A stretch of 46,117 nt of DNA from CAZYTO01 sp964650405 (GTDB taxonomy: Bacteria > Acidobacteriota > Thermoanaerobaculia > Gp7-AA8). Below the pieces are notes generated by a model. That model made no database searches, was not told where the DNA came from, and saw only the letters and a program-made list of their open reading frames with translations. Position numbers and translations under genes: made by a program. Every line of letters starts with the position of its first letter. The stretch's first letter is position 1. This document shows, one piece after another, positions 34,775-43,152 of this stretch. The stretch lies in contig CAZYTO010000011.1 of NCBI GenBank assembly GCA_964650405.1, positions 1 to 46,117 of the forward strand, in the 5' to 3' direction.

Positions 34775-36357
34775 CGGCGACCGCTGCGGAAGAGATCGGC
34801 TTCGACCATGAATGGGAATCCAAGGAATACTATAACGAAGTCTTAGAGTTCGTTAGGCGCGACATCGCCTCTGCTCGCCATATGGCCGATCTCAGCCCGG
34901 CGATCGACCATCGCGACCGAATCTTCCAAGATATTCTTAAGCGGTATCTTCTTTCGCTCAAGGAGTGTCTTGATACGGCCACGCGGCTCGATAGGTCTGA
35001 GCAGCCCAACTTTGTTCGCATAACGCTTGAGAGCTTCCCGATCCTCGCCCGACATCTCACGTCAGCGTTACAACAACGAAGGGAGCAGTATTTCCCGCGG
35101 CCGTTTGGGCCTCCGCTCGATCACAACGTTTTCGCACCCTCAGAGGCAACCTTAGACTATCCCGTGACCATGCGCGCGGCTGAGGCCCTGAACGAGGATT
35201 ATCATACTCGGTTGGAGCCTTTTCTCCGGCCGATAGCCCCTGACTGCTTGCCGCCTCTCGTCAACATATCGGGGGCCGGCACAACGAAGCTCGAGACGCC
35301 AGCAATCTCGACGTGGATCTCAGGAGATTATTCAGGTAGTCTGCGCCGTTACCTCAACCTGGTTTGCATCACTTTGCCCCGTTGGTCTTCGCAGGCTGTC
35401 AGAACCTTCGCCGCCGCCGCACACGAACACATGCACCGACTCCTCAATGTCGGTCTTGTGGCTGATCGTGACATTGGCGTTGAGCTCAATCGCTGCGCCG
35501 CCCGCACGGGAGCGACGCAGAGTTCTGAAGCGTCCCAAGAGTTACGGCTACGGGTCGCCGAGCGCTTCGAAAGGTTCTACGGCCGGCCGATTATTGACAT
35601 GTTGAATCTTCGGCATCTACTCATAGAACACTTGATGCAATTCTTCGAAAGGATGGGAATTCCGGAGCCATTCCTCAATGAAGCATTTCTCAACACGTCC
35701 GCGGCTGGCAGTAGCCTTCGCGAGATTATCGCTCAGCAGCACGCCACCGAACTCATGGCCGACATAGGTGCGGTTGTTATCGCCGGCCCTGCTTACCCGT
35801 TTACTTACCGCGCCCTCTATTCAGGCCCGCTTGAGTCCGCCGCAGCCGATCTTCAAAGGATGAATCTACAAAAAATGCCGTCGTACGCACATCCACCCTG
35901 GCTCGTACGAATCACGCTTATGATCGCCGTGTTGAAGCATATGGGCTTTGAAGAGACGGCGAAACAACTGACCATTCGTCTTGCTCCCGATCTTGAATCC
36001 GCAGCCAGTCTCACGGTGATTCGCGAATACATAAACGCGCTCCAGTTCGCTGCCGAAAAATACCTAAATGCCTTCGCCGACCTCGTCGGTGAACTCGCAG
36101 AGCTCGGAGTGCCCGGACACTCGTACTCGCTGCGCCTACGTAACGCGTCCGAGCAAGACCTTCTCATGCTGTGGAAACGAACTGCGGACGACGTCGAGCA
36201 CAACGGTAGGTACCTACCTGGCCAGCTTGATCACGTGAGGCCGGCTGACCTCGTAAACGCCATCTGGACGAAACGAATGAACGAAGAACGGCGAGAGCCA
36301 CAGCATCGGCTGGCTTGGCGGATGGCGCTACGCAATTCTTTGCGGGGGAACGCGTGA
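34771..36357 (+). CDS. Predicted HExxH metalloprotease
   Basis: 528 residues, mostly helical and soluble; no signal peptide. TFAAAAHEHMHRLLNVG offers a zincin HExxH at 218-222. About 105 residues later HATELMADIGAVVIAGPAYPF offers E327 (or D331) as third ligand. The arrangement 'AHE..H ... E..AD....GPAY' recurs in uncharacterised bacterial zinc-protease-like proteins (family memory, not searched). It is coupled by GTGA overlaps both to the gene before it and the gene after it. Base use is less GC-rich than the operon at 23-31 kb. Function unknown; an intracellular effector is plausible. Confidence 0.72.
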   Translation: MTATAAEEIGFDHEWESKEYYNEVLEFVRRDIASARHMADLSPAIDHRDRIFQDILKRYLLSLKECLDTATRLDRSEQPNFVRITLESFPILARHLTSALQQRREQYFPRPFGPPLDHNVFAPSEATLDYPVTMRAAEALNEDYHTRLEPFLRPIAPDCLPPLVNISGAGTTKLETPAISTWISGDYSGSLRRYLNLVCITLPRWSSQAVRTFAAAAHEHMHRLLNVGLVADRDIGVELNRCAARTGATQSSEASQELRLRVAERFERFYGRPIIDMLNLRHLLIEHLMQFFERMGIPEPFLNEAFLNTSAAGSSLREIIAQQHATELMADIGAVVIAGPAYPFTYRALYSGPLESAAADLQRMNLQKMPSYAHPPWLVRITLMIAVLKHMGFEETAKQLTIRLAPDLESAASLTVIREYINALQFAAEKYLNAFADLVGELAELGVPGHSYSLRLRNASEQDLLMLWKRTADDVEHNGRYLPGQLDHVRPADLVNAIWTKRMNEERREPQHRLAWRMALRNSLRGNA

Positions 36358-36683
36358 CAGAACAGGTGCGCGAAACAATTGCCACGATTCTCATCAAGGC
36401 CGGCCGCGGGCAAGAGGAGAAGCTACGCGCACACTTGTATGAGTTGCGCAAACCAGGTGCTTGCATGAAGGGCTGTTCCGTGGGCGCAACCGTCGATGGA
36501 ATCGCAATGAAATGCGATCACGTTCAGGTTCGCGAGGCGGCATACTGTTTTGGCCCGTTCGATTTCTTTGTAATCGTGCAGGCTCGGGACGTGGGAGTGA
36601 TTGAGGATTTTGTAGTCCATTGCCTTCGCGCCGAGCGGGATGTCGTCACCGACACACAGACACTTATCGGCCTTCGCCTTTGA
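36354..36683 (+). CDS. AsnC/Lrp ligand-domain-like small protein
   Basis: 109 residues. The pattern ETIATILIKAGRGQEEKLRAHLYEL ... GATVDGIAMKCDHVQVREAAYCFGPFDFFVIVQARD ... VVTDTQTLIGLRL matches the alpha/beta 'dimeric barrel' ligand-binding domain of AsnC/Lrp regulators. There is no DNA-binding HTH. GTG at 36354 overlaps the stop of the metalloprotease-like gene. A sensor or oligomeric scaffold role is inferred. Confidence 0.6.
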   Translation: MTEQVRETIATILIKAGRGQEEKLRAHLYELRKPGACMKGCSVGATVDGIAMKCDHVQVREAAYCFGPFDFFVIVQARDVGVIEDFVVHCLRAERDVVTDTQTLIGLRL

Positions 36684-36731
36684 AGCGCTGCCAAGTCCGA
36701 ACTGCCATTTTTTCAGGCTGACTTCGGCCGA

Positions 36732-38531
36732 CTACTGGATCACAACATCCGGACGAATGGTGGAGTCCTGGGAATCCATGTGAACAGCAGCCCCGGCGAT
36801 TTCCGTATCCATTGTTACGTGCCGGTGCGCAAGATGACTAAGACGTGAAGGTAAGTCCTTCAGGTCGTCTCTAAACGCCCAACCGCCCTCTGGGCGTGCA
36901 CGCAACGCCAACCTATCGGTTGCGGGCAGATGGAAGTTCAGCACCTCTTGCAACTCGAACAGCGCCCAGACATCCTCCATCGCGTAGTCATGATTCAGAG
37001 ACAGTATGGCCGCCCTGTTACTGGCGTCGATCGCCTCCAACCGTTCCACGCCCGTGATGGGTCGCTCGCCGGCTCGCTGATTACTCCCGTGAATCAGTTG
37101 AGATCCCCAGAGAGCCAGATCACCGGAGTTACTGTAAAGTGTGACTCGCGTGACAATCGGCAGAGCGGAGCGAGCATGATCTCGTAGTGTCGACGAACTC
37201 ATGTCCGCAGCGGCGAGAACAATCTCACTAAATGTCGTTTGTCCATCAATCGCTAAGCGGGACAGGGCGTTGACCAGTGTTCGGTTCCCCATGCTGTGAG
37301 CCAATATATGGATATTGTTAGAACCGGAGCGGTTGCGAAGATCGCGCAGAAATCGCTCCAAATAAAGAACTGACCAATCAGCATTCTCCTCAGCCATCGT
37401 GTACCGAACGCTCATGCTGGGCCAGCTAAACACGACTGTCTCGCCTGGGAACTCGATGTCGTCGGCAAGTTGCGCTGCGCGCCGAATGGCGTCCGGAAAT
37501 GTCGTATGAAAACCATGAATAAACAGCAAAATGTCATCCCGCGAGGCGCCGCTGACACCGGCACGAAGCAAAGAGAAGAATCCGTCGTAGTCCAATGGTG
37601 TCGTACCTAAGATCATCAGGTGCTCGTGGGCATGCCACGACCACGGAAACAGGCGCGCGAATGGGGGTGCCTCGCGACGCCCTACCCGATGAGCGGAAGG
37701 AATCGCGACACGACAAATCCCGAGACTAACCTCATATGTGTCCGACTCACCGCGGTCGCAGTCATAGCTGATAGTGCCGTCGTCCTCGTGGCTGGCGAGT
37801 CGATTGGTTGCGTAATAAACGGGAACTACCTTATGTGGGTGTACGCCAAGCAGGCGAGAAGTGTCTCGCAAAATTTCAGCTGCGATGTCGTGGCGATAGT
37901 CAACGCGGCCGACAAGCTCGATTTCATACGGTCGAAGCACGATCTCGTCCGATCGATCCAGGTAGGCTGTACCTGACGGCCGCTCTGTGCGGGTAATCTC
38001 GAGGCGAGCCAAAGACGGCAGGGCATCTCCGATTGGCAAGTCAAGAAGCTTGAATGCCGCCGCCGCCGAGCGCACGTCGACATGGAGAACCAGTGGTGTC
38101 TCGCTACCCTGTGCTAGACACTCGGCCTGAGCAAACCAGTACACGTCGCGGACTAGGTTAGCAATGGCCGTGCTTGCAAGCGTAGATCCATCAAGAAGCG
38201 CAACGTCAACTACAATCTCGAGAGCCGGGCCCTCAATTAGCAACATCTCTTGCCCGGGCCAGACCTCGAGAAGAACACCGGCCCCGGCGGTGCCGGGGCC
38301 TGTGATTTCTACAGCCGTGGGCAAGCGCTTGAGCAAGGAGTTGACCAGTGGGCCACGCGAGATCGCTAGCGTCGGCTCAGCGATCAAGCCGTCTTGGTTG
38401 CGTGGCGGTGCGAGGAAGATCCTTAAGGCAACGAGTTTGCCCACGGGCAAGAGAAAGGCATCCCGGAAGGCATCTGGTGAGAAGGCAAAGCCGTCGAGAG
38501 GAATCGCGCGCGGAGTGGTCTCTCTGTCCAT
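36732..38531 (-). CDS. DUF900-type alpha/beta hydrolase with N-terminal extension
   Basis: 599 residues. The C-terminal part is a DUF900/lipase-like alpha/beta hydrolase: VPVYYATNR (236-244), DILLFIHGFHTTF (oxyanion region, 333-345), VVFSWPS (377-382), and the nucleophile elbow IHILAHSMGNRTL with Ser413. Asp and His candidates follow (LAAADM, SLNHDYAM). The N-terminal 230 residues are a separate unrecognised domain. There is no signal peptide. It is convergent with the metalloprotease-like gene set (49 bases between stops) and shares its lower GC, so it may be part of the same cargo. Start ATG 38531. Confidence 0.82.
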   Translation of the reverse strand: MDRETTPRAIPLDGFAFSPDAFRDAFLLPVGKLVALRIFLAPPRNQDGLIAEPTLAISRGPLVNSLLKRLPTAVEITGPGTAGAGVLLEVWPGQEMLLIEGPALEIVVDVALLDGSTLASTAIANLVRDVYWFAQAECLAQGSETPLVLHVDVRSAAAAFKLLDLPIGDALPSLARLEITRTERPSGTAYLDRSDEIVLRPYEIELVGRVDYRHDIAAEILRDTSRLLGVHPHKVVPVYYATNRLASHEDDGTISYDCDRGESDTYEVSLGICRVAIPSAHRVGRREAPPFARLFPWSWHAHEHLMILGTTPLDYDGFFSLLRAGVSGASRDDILLFIHGFHTTFPDAIRRAAQLADDIEFPGETVVFSWPSMSVRYTMAEENADWSVLYLERFLRDLRNRSGSNNIHILAHSMGNRTLVNALSRLAIDGQTTFSEIVLAAADMSSSTLRDHARSALPIVTRVTLYSNSGDLALWGSQLIHGSNQRAGERPITGVERLEAIDASNRAAILSLNHDYAMEDVWALFELQEVLNFHLPATDRLALRARPEGGWAFRDDLKDLPSRLSHLAHRHVTMDTEIAGAAVHMDSQDSTIRPDVVIQ

Positions 38532-38678
38532 TAGCCGAGCTCGCTGTATTGGATTAGGACGCGGCAGTATACCGCACCGTAGCTATTCATCTCCACGAGT
38601 AATTCACGAAGGATTTGCATTCGGGACGTTGTCCTCCGTCCGGCTGCGTCAGCGAACTAGTATTCACCCAAGGCACAG

Positions 38679-38712
38679 AGTTGACATTTTTGGCTGGTTT
38701 AAGCAGCTCGCA
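38679..38712. repeat. Direct repeat copy 1 next to decayed recombinase
   Basis: Agttgacatttttggctg, then 11 diverged bases and agctcgca. It matches 39027-39060 closely at both ends. It stands beside the 3' end of the recombinase remnant exactly as copy 2 stands beside the intact recombinase. It is a candidate recombination site or simply part of the duplicated unit. Confidence 0.6.
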
Positions 38713-38980
38713 GAGCTTGCGTATCGCCCCACGAAGGTCAACCATTGCTGAAAAGTCGGCTCGCAGTTTGAAGGTGGCCGGGCGCGACGAATCGCGTCGA
38801 TGCGACCGGATCTGTGAACAAGCCGAGCCAGCACGTCCGCGAGGCGCCATCCCGATGTGACGAGTTCGTCGCCATTAGCGCTGCCAAGCGTGAGGATGCC
38901 CACCTTTTCTGGCGGAAGATTGGCCACACCGGCGGGACGCCGGAAGAGGTGCTAGAGAAGCCGACGATGTTCAGCTTGAC
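38713..38980 (-). pseudogene. Remnant of a tyrosine recombinase
   Basis: Base-level alignment by eye with 39061-39330, the C-terminal third of the intact recombinase, holds over about 260 bases. Translated, ANLPPEK ... LVTSGWRLADVLARLVHRSG parallels ANLPPER ... LLTSGWDYADVQDWLGHTS. The catalytic H-x-x-R is lost, the LGH histidine is shifted and no tyrosine motif remains. It therefore represents a second, decayed recombinase copy rather than a gene. Nothing else is visible between 38532 and 39050. Confidence 0.7.
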
Positions 38981-39026
38981 CCGAGTTGACGCTTTCGGGG
39001 ATACTCGCTAAGTCGCTCGCGCGCTC

Positions 39027-39060
39027 AGTTGACGTTTTTGGCTGAAAGCGCTAACTCGCA
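39027..39060. repeat. Direct repeat copy 2 at 3' end of intact recombinase
   Basis: Agttgacgtttttggctg then aaagcgctaactcgca. It is the partner of 38679-38712 and includes the recombinase stop codon. A third partial copy (gttgacgctttcggg) lies just before at about 38984-38998. Confidence 0.6.
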
Positions 39061-39743
39061 TTATTAGCAATCTCCCCGGAGGCCAACAACCTCCGAAACG
39101 CCTCTTCCCGTCGAGGGTTCGTGACGGCGGCGTACCTGGTAGTGGAGGCGATGCTCGTGTGACCGAGCCAGTCTTGCACATCCGCGTAGTCCCATCCCGA
39201 CGTGAGAAGGTGCGTCGCTATGGAGTGACGCAGGACATGGGGATGACACCTCTCCGGCGGCAGGTTGGCAGCGGCAGCGTAGCGTCTGAAGAGGTGGTAG
39301 ACCGTGGAAGGCGACATCGGCCAGATGTCGCTCTGGCGCGTCGCGAAGAGGTAAGGATGCCAGTCATCGCCGAGTTCGGCGAGGTATACCCAGAGGAGCC
39401 TTCTCGTCGCAGGATGGATAGGGTACTCGCCTGACCTTGAACCCTTTAGACGCGTGATCCAGATCCGGCCGTTCCTGAGATGCTCGCGGCGAATGAGCAC
39501 GGCCTCCTGCCGCCGCAGGCCGTGTCGGTAGATGACTTCGAAGAGCAGGCGATCGCGGACGTTCGTCGCGGGAATCACCGCAAAGAACCTCTCGACCTCT
39601 TCCTTCGAGAGGTATGAAATCTGCGCGTCGCCGGCGAGCTTCACGGCTTCCATCGCCGTCCTCCGTTCCTTCGTGGCCGCCATCTTGACGCTTTCAGCCA
39701 TATTCGTGAACTCGCCCATCCAACCACCGTACGCGCTCCGCAT
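39051..39743 (-). CDS. Tyrosine recombinase / integrase
   Basis: 230 residues with the whole catalytic set: R77 (GLRRQEA), K100 (TRLKGS), H169 and R172 (HPHVLRHS), H195 (LGHTS) and Y204 (TTRYAAV). The N-terminal SAM-like core-binding domain is mostly missing: only about 45 residues precede the catalytic domain. This is shorter than XerC/XerD (about 300). It may act with a partner, be a short integron/plasmid-type recombinase, or be N-terminally cut. It starts at ATG 39743, nine bases from the divergent secreted-protein gene. Confidence 0.88.
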   Translation of the reverse strand: MRSAYGGWMGEFTNMAESVKMAATKERRTAMEAVKLAGDAQISYLSKEEVERFFAVIPATNVRDRLLFEVIYRHGLRRQEAVLIRREHLRNGRIWITRLKGSRSGEYPIHPATRRLLWVYLAELGDDWHPYLFATRQSDIWPMSPSTVYHLFRRYAAAANLPPERCHPHVLRHSIATHLLTSGWDYADVQDWLGHTSIASTTRYAAVTNPRREEAFRRLLASGEIANNAS

Positions 39744-39752
39744 GAGCGCTCG

Positions 39753-40916
39753 GTGAAGCGCGTAGGAGGGTTGGCATCCGTCCTCTTGATCGCCTCAGTA
39801 GCTTCTGCCGGCCCCGTACGCATCGCCGCACCGCCCTCCTGCCGGGCACCGTACGCGTGGCGTACCTCGCTCGCGCTGGACAACGACGGGGACGGCTATT
39901 GGGAAGGAGGAGTCACCCGAGCGTGCGTGAAGGAGCTCCCCCCGAATCCCTCGACTCCGTTCCACCAGTACACGGGCGACGACCATATGCAATACGTCGA
40001 TGTCGCGACGGCGAATGGCCCCGGCGACTGCGACGACTACCCCGACCCGATCGGCTACGAAACCTTCCGGCTTGTTGTCGGCGGAAGCGATCCCGAGCAC
40101 ACCGGGCACGTTGCCTCCATCACGGTTGCCTGCGTGGGAGTCCAGTCGATAATCGACGGCCGGCGTTACTACACGAGGGGCGGCGGGGATCAGTCGACGT
40201 GGCTTGACGTGCGAGACGTGGTCGCCGTGGACAGCGGGTTCTTTTCGGCTGGGTTCCACGCAACCGCGCCCGAGGAACGGCGGAGAGCAGCCGCGCCCCC
40301 GGCGGTTAGCTGCGGTCTCGGCCTCCACGCCGAACTCGTGGTACTCGACACCGACCAAGACGGCCATCCAGAGAGCGGCCCGGTATGGCGCTGTGTCGGG
40401 CGGGCCGCTCAACACGACGGCCGGACGTACTTCGACGCCTGTGTCGATTCGCTTGGGTTCTGCGCGCCGTCTTTTACCCTCCTCGCTGCAAGGGACGCGC
40501 TTGCACCGTCACCGCTCGCGGCTGCGGGAGTCCATCGGCGGGCCGTTCAACAGCCACGGGTCTTTTTCCTCGACGCGGATGGCGACGGTTTCGGTGATGG
40601 CCCGCCGATCGTGATCTACCCCGGGATGCCTATCCTCTCGCGCTGGGTCCTGCGGGACGGTGACTGCAACGACGCGAACCCCTTCGTGCATGACTGGCGG
40701 CCGGGACTCCTGCCGGACTGCAACGGGGATGCGATCGTCGAGAGTGCCGACCCGCAGACCGTCTGCGTCGGCGATCCGGAGACCTTCACATGGACGGACG
40801 AGACCGGGAACCACAGTGCGATCCGGTATCGCGATGTTACGGGCCGGTTCTGGATTGATGAGTCGGTGGCACGACGCAAAGATGGGAAACTTCTCGTCGA
40901 GCCAGCTTGCGACTGA
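39753..40916 (+). CDS. Secreted protein with DxDxDG calcium-binding repeats (MopE-like)
   Basis: 387 residues from GTG 39753: a signal peptide (MKRVGGLASVLLIASVASAG) and at least three EF-hand/thrombospondin-3-like loops (LDNDGDGYWEGG, LDTDQDGHPESG, LDADGDGFGDG). DGDCNDANPF and GDCDDYPDP have the 'putative metal-binding motif' of MopE-type proteins. There are about ten cysteines, probably in disulphides. It would be extracellular and calcium-stabilised. It lies between the recombinase and RadC genes. No SD is obvious. Confidence 0.8.
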   Translation: MKRVGGLASVLLIASVASAGPVRIAAPPSCRAPYAWRTSLALDNDGDGYWEGGVTRACVKELPPNPSTPFHQYTGDDHMQYVDVATANGPGDCDDYPDPIGYETFRLVVGGSDPEHTGHVASITVACVGVQSIIDGRRYYTRGGGDQSTWLDVRDVVAVDSGFFSAGFHATAPEERRRAAAPPAVSCGLGLHAELVVLDTDQDGHPESGPVWRCVGRAAQHDGRTYFDACVDSLGFCAPSFTLLAARDALAPSPLAAAGVHRRAVQQPRVFFLDADGDGFGDGPPIVIYPGMPILSRWVLRDGDCNDANPFVHDWRPGLLPDCNGDAIVESADPQTVCVGDPETFTWTDETGNHSAIRYRDVTGRFWIDESVARRKDGKLLVEPACD

Positions 40917-40986
40917 GAAAAGGCGGCCCGCGACGTAAAGGCCAACATGGTAACGCTGGTGTCACCCTGAACCGAGCCCTTGTCGC

Positions 40987-41014
40987 GTCCCACGCGTTTG
41001 GTATTGTGTGGGAC
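40987..41014. repeat. Inverted repeat before the RadC-like gene
   Basis: Gtcccac (40987-40993) and gtgggac (41008-41014) with a 14-base loop. It lies in the 118-base spacer between the MopE-like and RadC-like genes. No T-run follows, so an operator or leader hairpin is as likely as a terminator. Confidence 0.4.
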
Positions 41015-41034
41015 ATACTCCCTCCTTCTTATCA

Positions 41035-41532
41035 ATGCAGTACTTGAGGCGTCTTGAAGTCAGATTTGTACGCGGCGAGTTCAGAAGCCTCCGGGGCCGT
41101 GTACGCACCCCGGCTGACATCCATCGGATCTTCCGGAAGATTCGGGACAATCCGCAGGAGATCGTCCTCGCGATCTACCTCACATCGGAACTCGACCTTA
41201 TCGCTTACGCGTCTCTCGCGAAAGGGAGTGCGAGCGCGACGGTTGTTCCAGCGCAAGAGCTGTTCCGCGGCGCGATCCTTCTGAACGCCTCCGAGCTCGT
41301 CGTGATCCACAACCACCCCTCGGGAACACCGACGCCGTCAGACGAGGATCGCAACATGCTGGAACTGCTTGCGAACCGGGCGACGGTGCTCGGCAAAGAC
41401 CTACTCGATTTCATGATCGTTGGAGAGGTCGGATTCTGGAGCGCGTACGCCGAACAGGTCGACGACGCCTATTCCACAGACCACGATCAGCTCGGCCAGA
41501 CAGAGGGGCGTGTCCGGATCTACGATCGATAG
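41035..41532 (+). CDS. RadC-like JAB domain protein
   Basis: 165 residues of the JAB/MPN metalloprotease fold. The zinc motif is VVIHNHPSGTPTPSDED (H-x-H then Ser and Asp), preceded by YLTSELDLIAYASLAKGSASATVV and followed by LLDFMIVGE. RadC-like proteins are frequent on plasmids, phages and ICEs (often named RadC or anti-restriction associated), and their reaction is unresolved. ATG 41035 is used; GTG 41008 lies inside the upstream inverted repeat. Confidence 0.88.
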   Translation: MQYLRRLEVRFVRGEFRSLRGRVRTPADIHRIFRKIRDNPQEIVLAIYLTSELDLIAYASLAKGSASATVVPAQELFRGAILLNASELVVIHNHPSGTPTPSDEDRNMLELLANRATVLGKDLLDFMIVGEVGFWSAYAEQVDDAYSTDHDQLGQTEGRVRIYDR

Positions 41533-41640
41533 CTCCTCGCGTCACCATTCGTGATGCGTCGTCTACTCGCCCTTGCGTGCCGAGACCGGCCTCTGAAGTA
41601 GCGGTTCTGATTGCCACGCAAGCTCGGACTAATAACCCGC

Positions 41641-41856
41641 TCAGCGCCCGAAGCCAGAAGGCTTCACCGGAGCAACCACCTTCACCCGGTTAGCCACCCG
41701 AAGAGCGACCTCTCCAGGCACTCGATATGTCCGGTACACCCGGCAACCGATCCTTTGGTTACGGAAAATCAACGTACCCGGCTCAGACAGCACTTCAACG
41801 GCACCCCCAGCGCGCTGCGCTGGGGCCTTCTCCTTCTTGCGACAGGCCCTCCCCAA
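41641..41856 (-). pseudogene. Degenerate relative of the HTH protein at 33443-33691
   Basis: From TTG 41856, 71 residues. The C-terminal 45 (SEPGTLIF...RVYRTYRVPGEVALRVANRVKVVAP) align well with the wing half of the HTH protein at 33443-33691. The N-terminal 25 residues are Lys/Ala/Arg-rich and lack its HTH. It is probably truncated. It lies on the same strand downstream of the alpha-CTD-like gene. Confidence 0.55.
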
Positions 41857-41952
41857 GTCCCTCCCTCGCGTTGTTACTTGGAACCATTACCCGCTCGTAC
41901 AGTTCGACGAGGCAATTTGCGGAATCAGCGCCTTAGGAGGTCACGTGAGACT

Positions 41953-42540
41953 TCACGGTTTCGCCAAGCTCGCTTCGCGTGTCCCGTAGAGCGCGCCGCT
42001 GGGAAGGTCGCATATCCGCGCGAGCGAGCAGGCGATCTCCTCTCGCGACTTCTGCCCGATTCCGCGCATGACGCTCACCCGCCATTCGGTGCATGCAAGA
42101 AGGTCAGCGACCGTGAGGATACCGGCGCGCCGAAGCGCATTGGTCGTCCGGGTCGAGAGACTGAGGGCGTCGCGGATTGGCCGCGTATCACGGCGTACGT
42201 TGGTGTCGATTGCGAGTTCGCACCCGGCTAGCGCGGTCGGAGGAAGCGAGGCTGGAATCCAAGGTATCGCGAGGGGCAACACGGCCGCCGGCGGCGATCG
42301 CCGCAAGAGCCGCGTCGGCTCGGCGTCCTCATCCTCCGCGCAGGCGATGCTCCAGAGAAGTTCCAACGATGCCCTCCCGAGGGTAGGAAAACTCGCGTTT
42401 GGATCACACCTAGACGGAGGGCGGTTGCCCTTCTGAAGGTAAGTGTGTTCTCCGGACGGCGAGAGCCGAAGCCGGAGCGCCGCTGCGAACCACGTCGTGA
42501 ATGAGAAACCGTCATCAGCTCGGCCCAGGCTTTCTCGCAT
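41953..42540 (-). CDS. Protein with free-standing RNA polymerase alpha-CTD-like domain
   Basis: 195 residues from ATG 42540, which overlaps the end of the sigma gene by 26 bases. Residues about 126-172 read LSLSTRTTNALRRAGILTVADLLACTEWRVSVMRGIGQKSREEI. This follows the alpha-subunit C-terminal domain pattern (L.LS.R..N.L...GI.T..DL...TE..L...+.+G.KS..EI), the HhH domain that contacts UP elements and activators. The N-terminal 120 residues are unrecognised (a Trp/Phe/Leu-rich start and Cys/Asp/Glu stretches) and are not alpha-NTD. It probably binds DNA or the transcription machinery together with the coupled sigma factor. Domain call by eye. Confidence 0.75.
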   Translation of the reverse strand: MRESLGRADDGFSFTTWFAAALRLRLSPSGEHTYLQKGNRPPSRCDPNASFPTLGRASLELLWSIACAEDEDAEPTRLLRRSPPAAVLPLAIPWIPASLPPTALAGCELAIDTNVRRDTRPIRDALSLSTRTTNALRRAGILTVADLLACTEWRVSVMRGIGQKSREEIACSLARICDLPSGALYGTREASLAKP

Positions 42541-43135
42541 GAACGAAATCGAGAGAGGCGGAGGTGTCCACACGGAGTGTGCCGGGTATGCCGTCGCGCT
42601 CGGAACCTTCAATGTCGGCGCGCAACGACGGCCAGGCCTTCGCGATCGTGAAGAGCCGACGGGCGCGCTGCAGCGCCTTCACGATCAGCTTCTCCGCGTA
42701 GCCAGCGGTTGTTGCGAGTCGTTCGGCAATCTCGGGTGCGGTCAGGCGTTCGTAGTAGTGGAGGCGCAGCACGGTTCGGTCCCGCTCTCCGAGCGCCGCG
42801 AGGACGCGCCGCGCGAGGAGCTGGCGCTCAAGGCGCTCGACGGCGAAGGCGTCAGCATGTGGCGAGAGCTCGCCGCCTTGCGCGTCGTCCAATTGGTCGA
42901 AGCGTGCCCGCATCCGCAAGTAGTGCCGGCTAAGATTGCAGACGGCGGCGATGAGCCAGGCGCGCGAGTTCTCGACCGCGGCATCCGTGCCTATGAGCGC
43001 CAGAAACGCATCCTGGAGGACGGTCTCGCAGTCGTCGTCGGGGACGCGGAACTTGCGGGCGGCGACGAAGAGGAGGAGGGGTCGGTACTCGACATAGAGA
43101 GCGCCGATGTCGAGGTGCGTCTGGCCCCGGCCGAG
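42515..43135 (-). CDS. ECF-type RNA polymerase sigma factor
   Basis: About 205 residues. Region 2: IGALYVEYRPLLLFVAARKFRVPDDDCETVLQDAFLALI ... SRAWLIAAVCNLSRHYLR. Region 4: VLAALGERDRTVLRLHYYERLTAPEIAERLATTAGYAEKLIVKALQRARRLF. It would direct transcription of a few promoters, perhaps of this element. The start is a puzzle. Between the upstream HTH stop (43153) and region 2 the frame has no ATG, GTG or TTG, although GAGGGG stands at about 43139-43146. The coordinate given is an estimate. An upstream GTG at 43363 would run through the HTH gene in the wrong frame. Confidence 0.8.
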   Translation of the reverse strand, partial: LGRGQTHLDIGALYVEYRPLLLFVAARKFRVPDDDCETVLQDAFLALIGTDAAVENSRAWLIAAVCNLSRHYLRMRARFDQLDDAQGGELSPHADAFAVERLERQLLARRVLAALGERDRTVLRLHYYERLTAPEIAERLATTAGYAEKLIVKALQRARRLFTIAKAWPSLRADIEGSERDGIPGTLRVDTSASLDFVHARKPGPS

Positions 43136-43152
43136 GGATCCCCTCGATGAGG

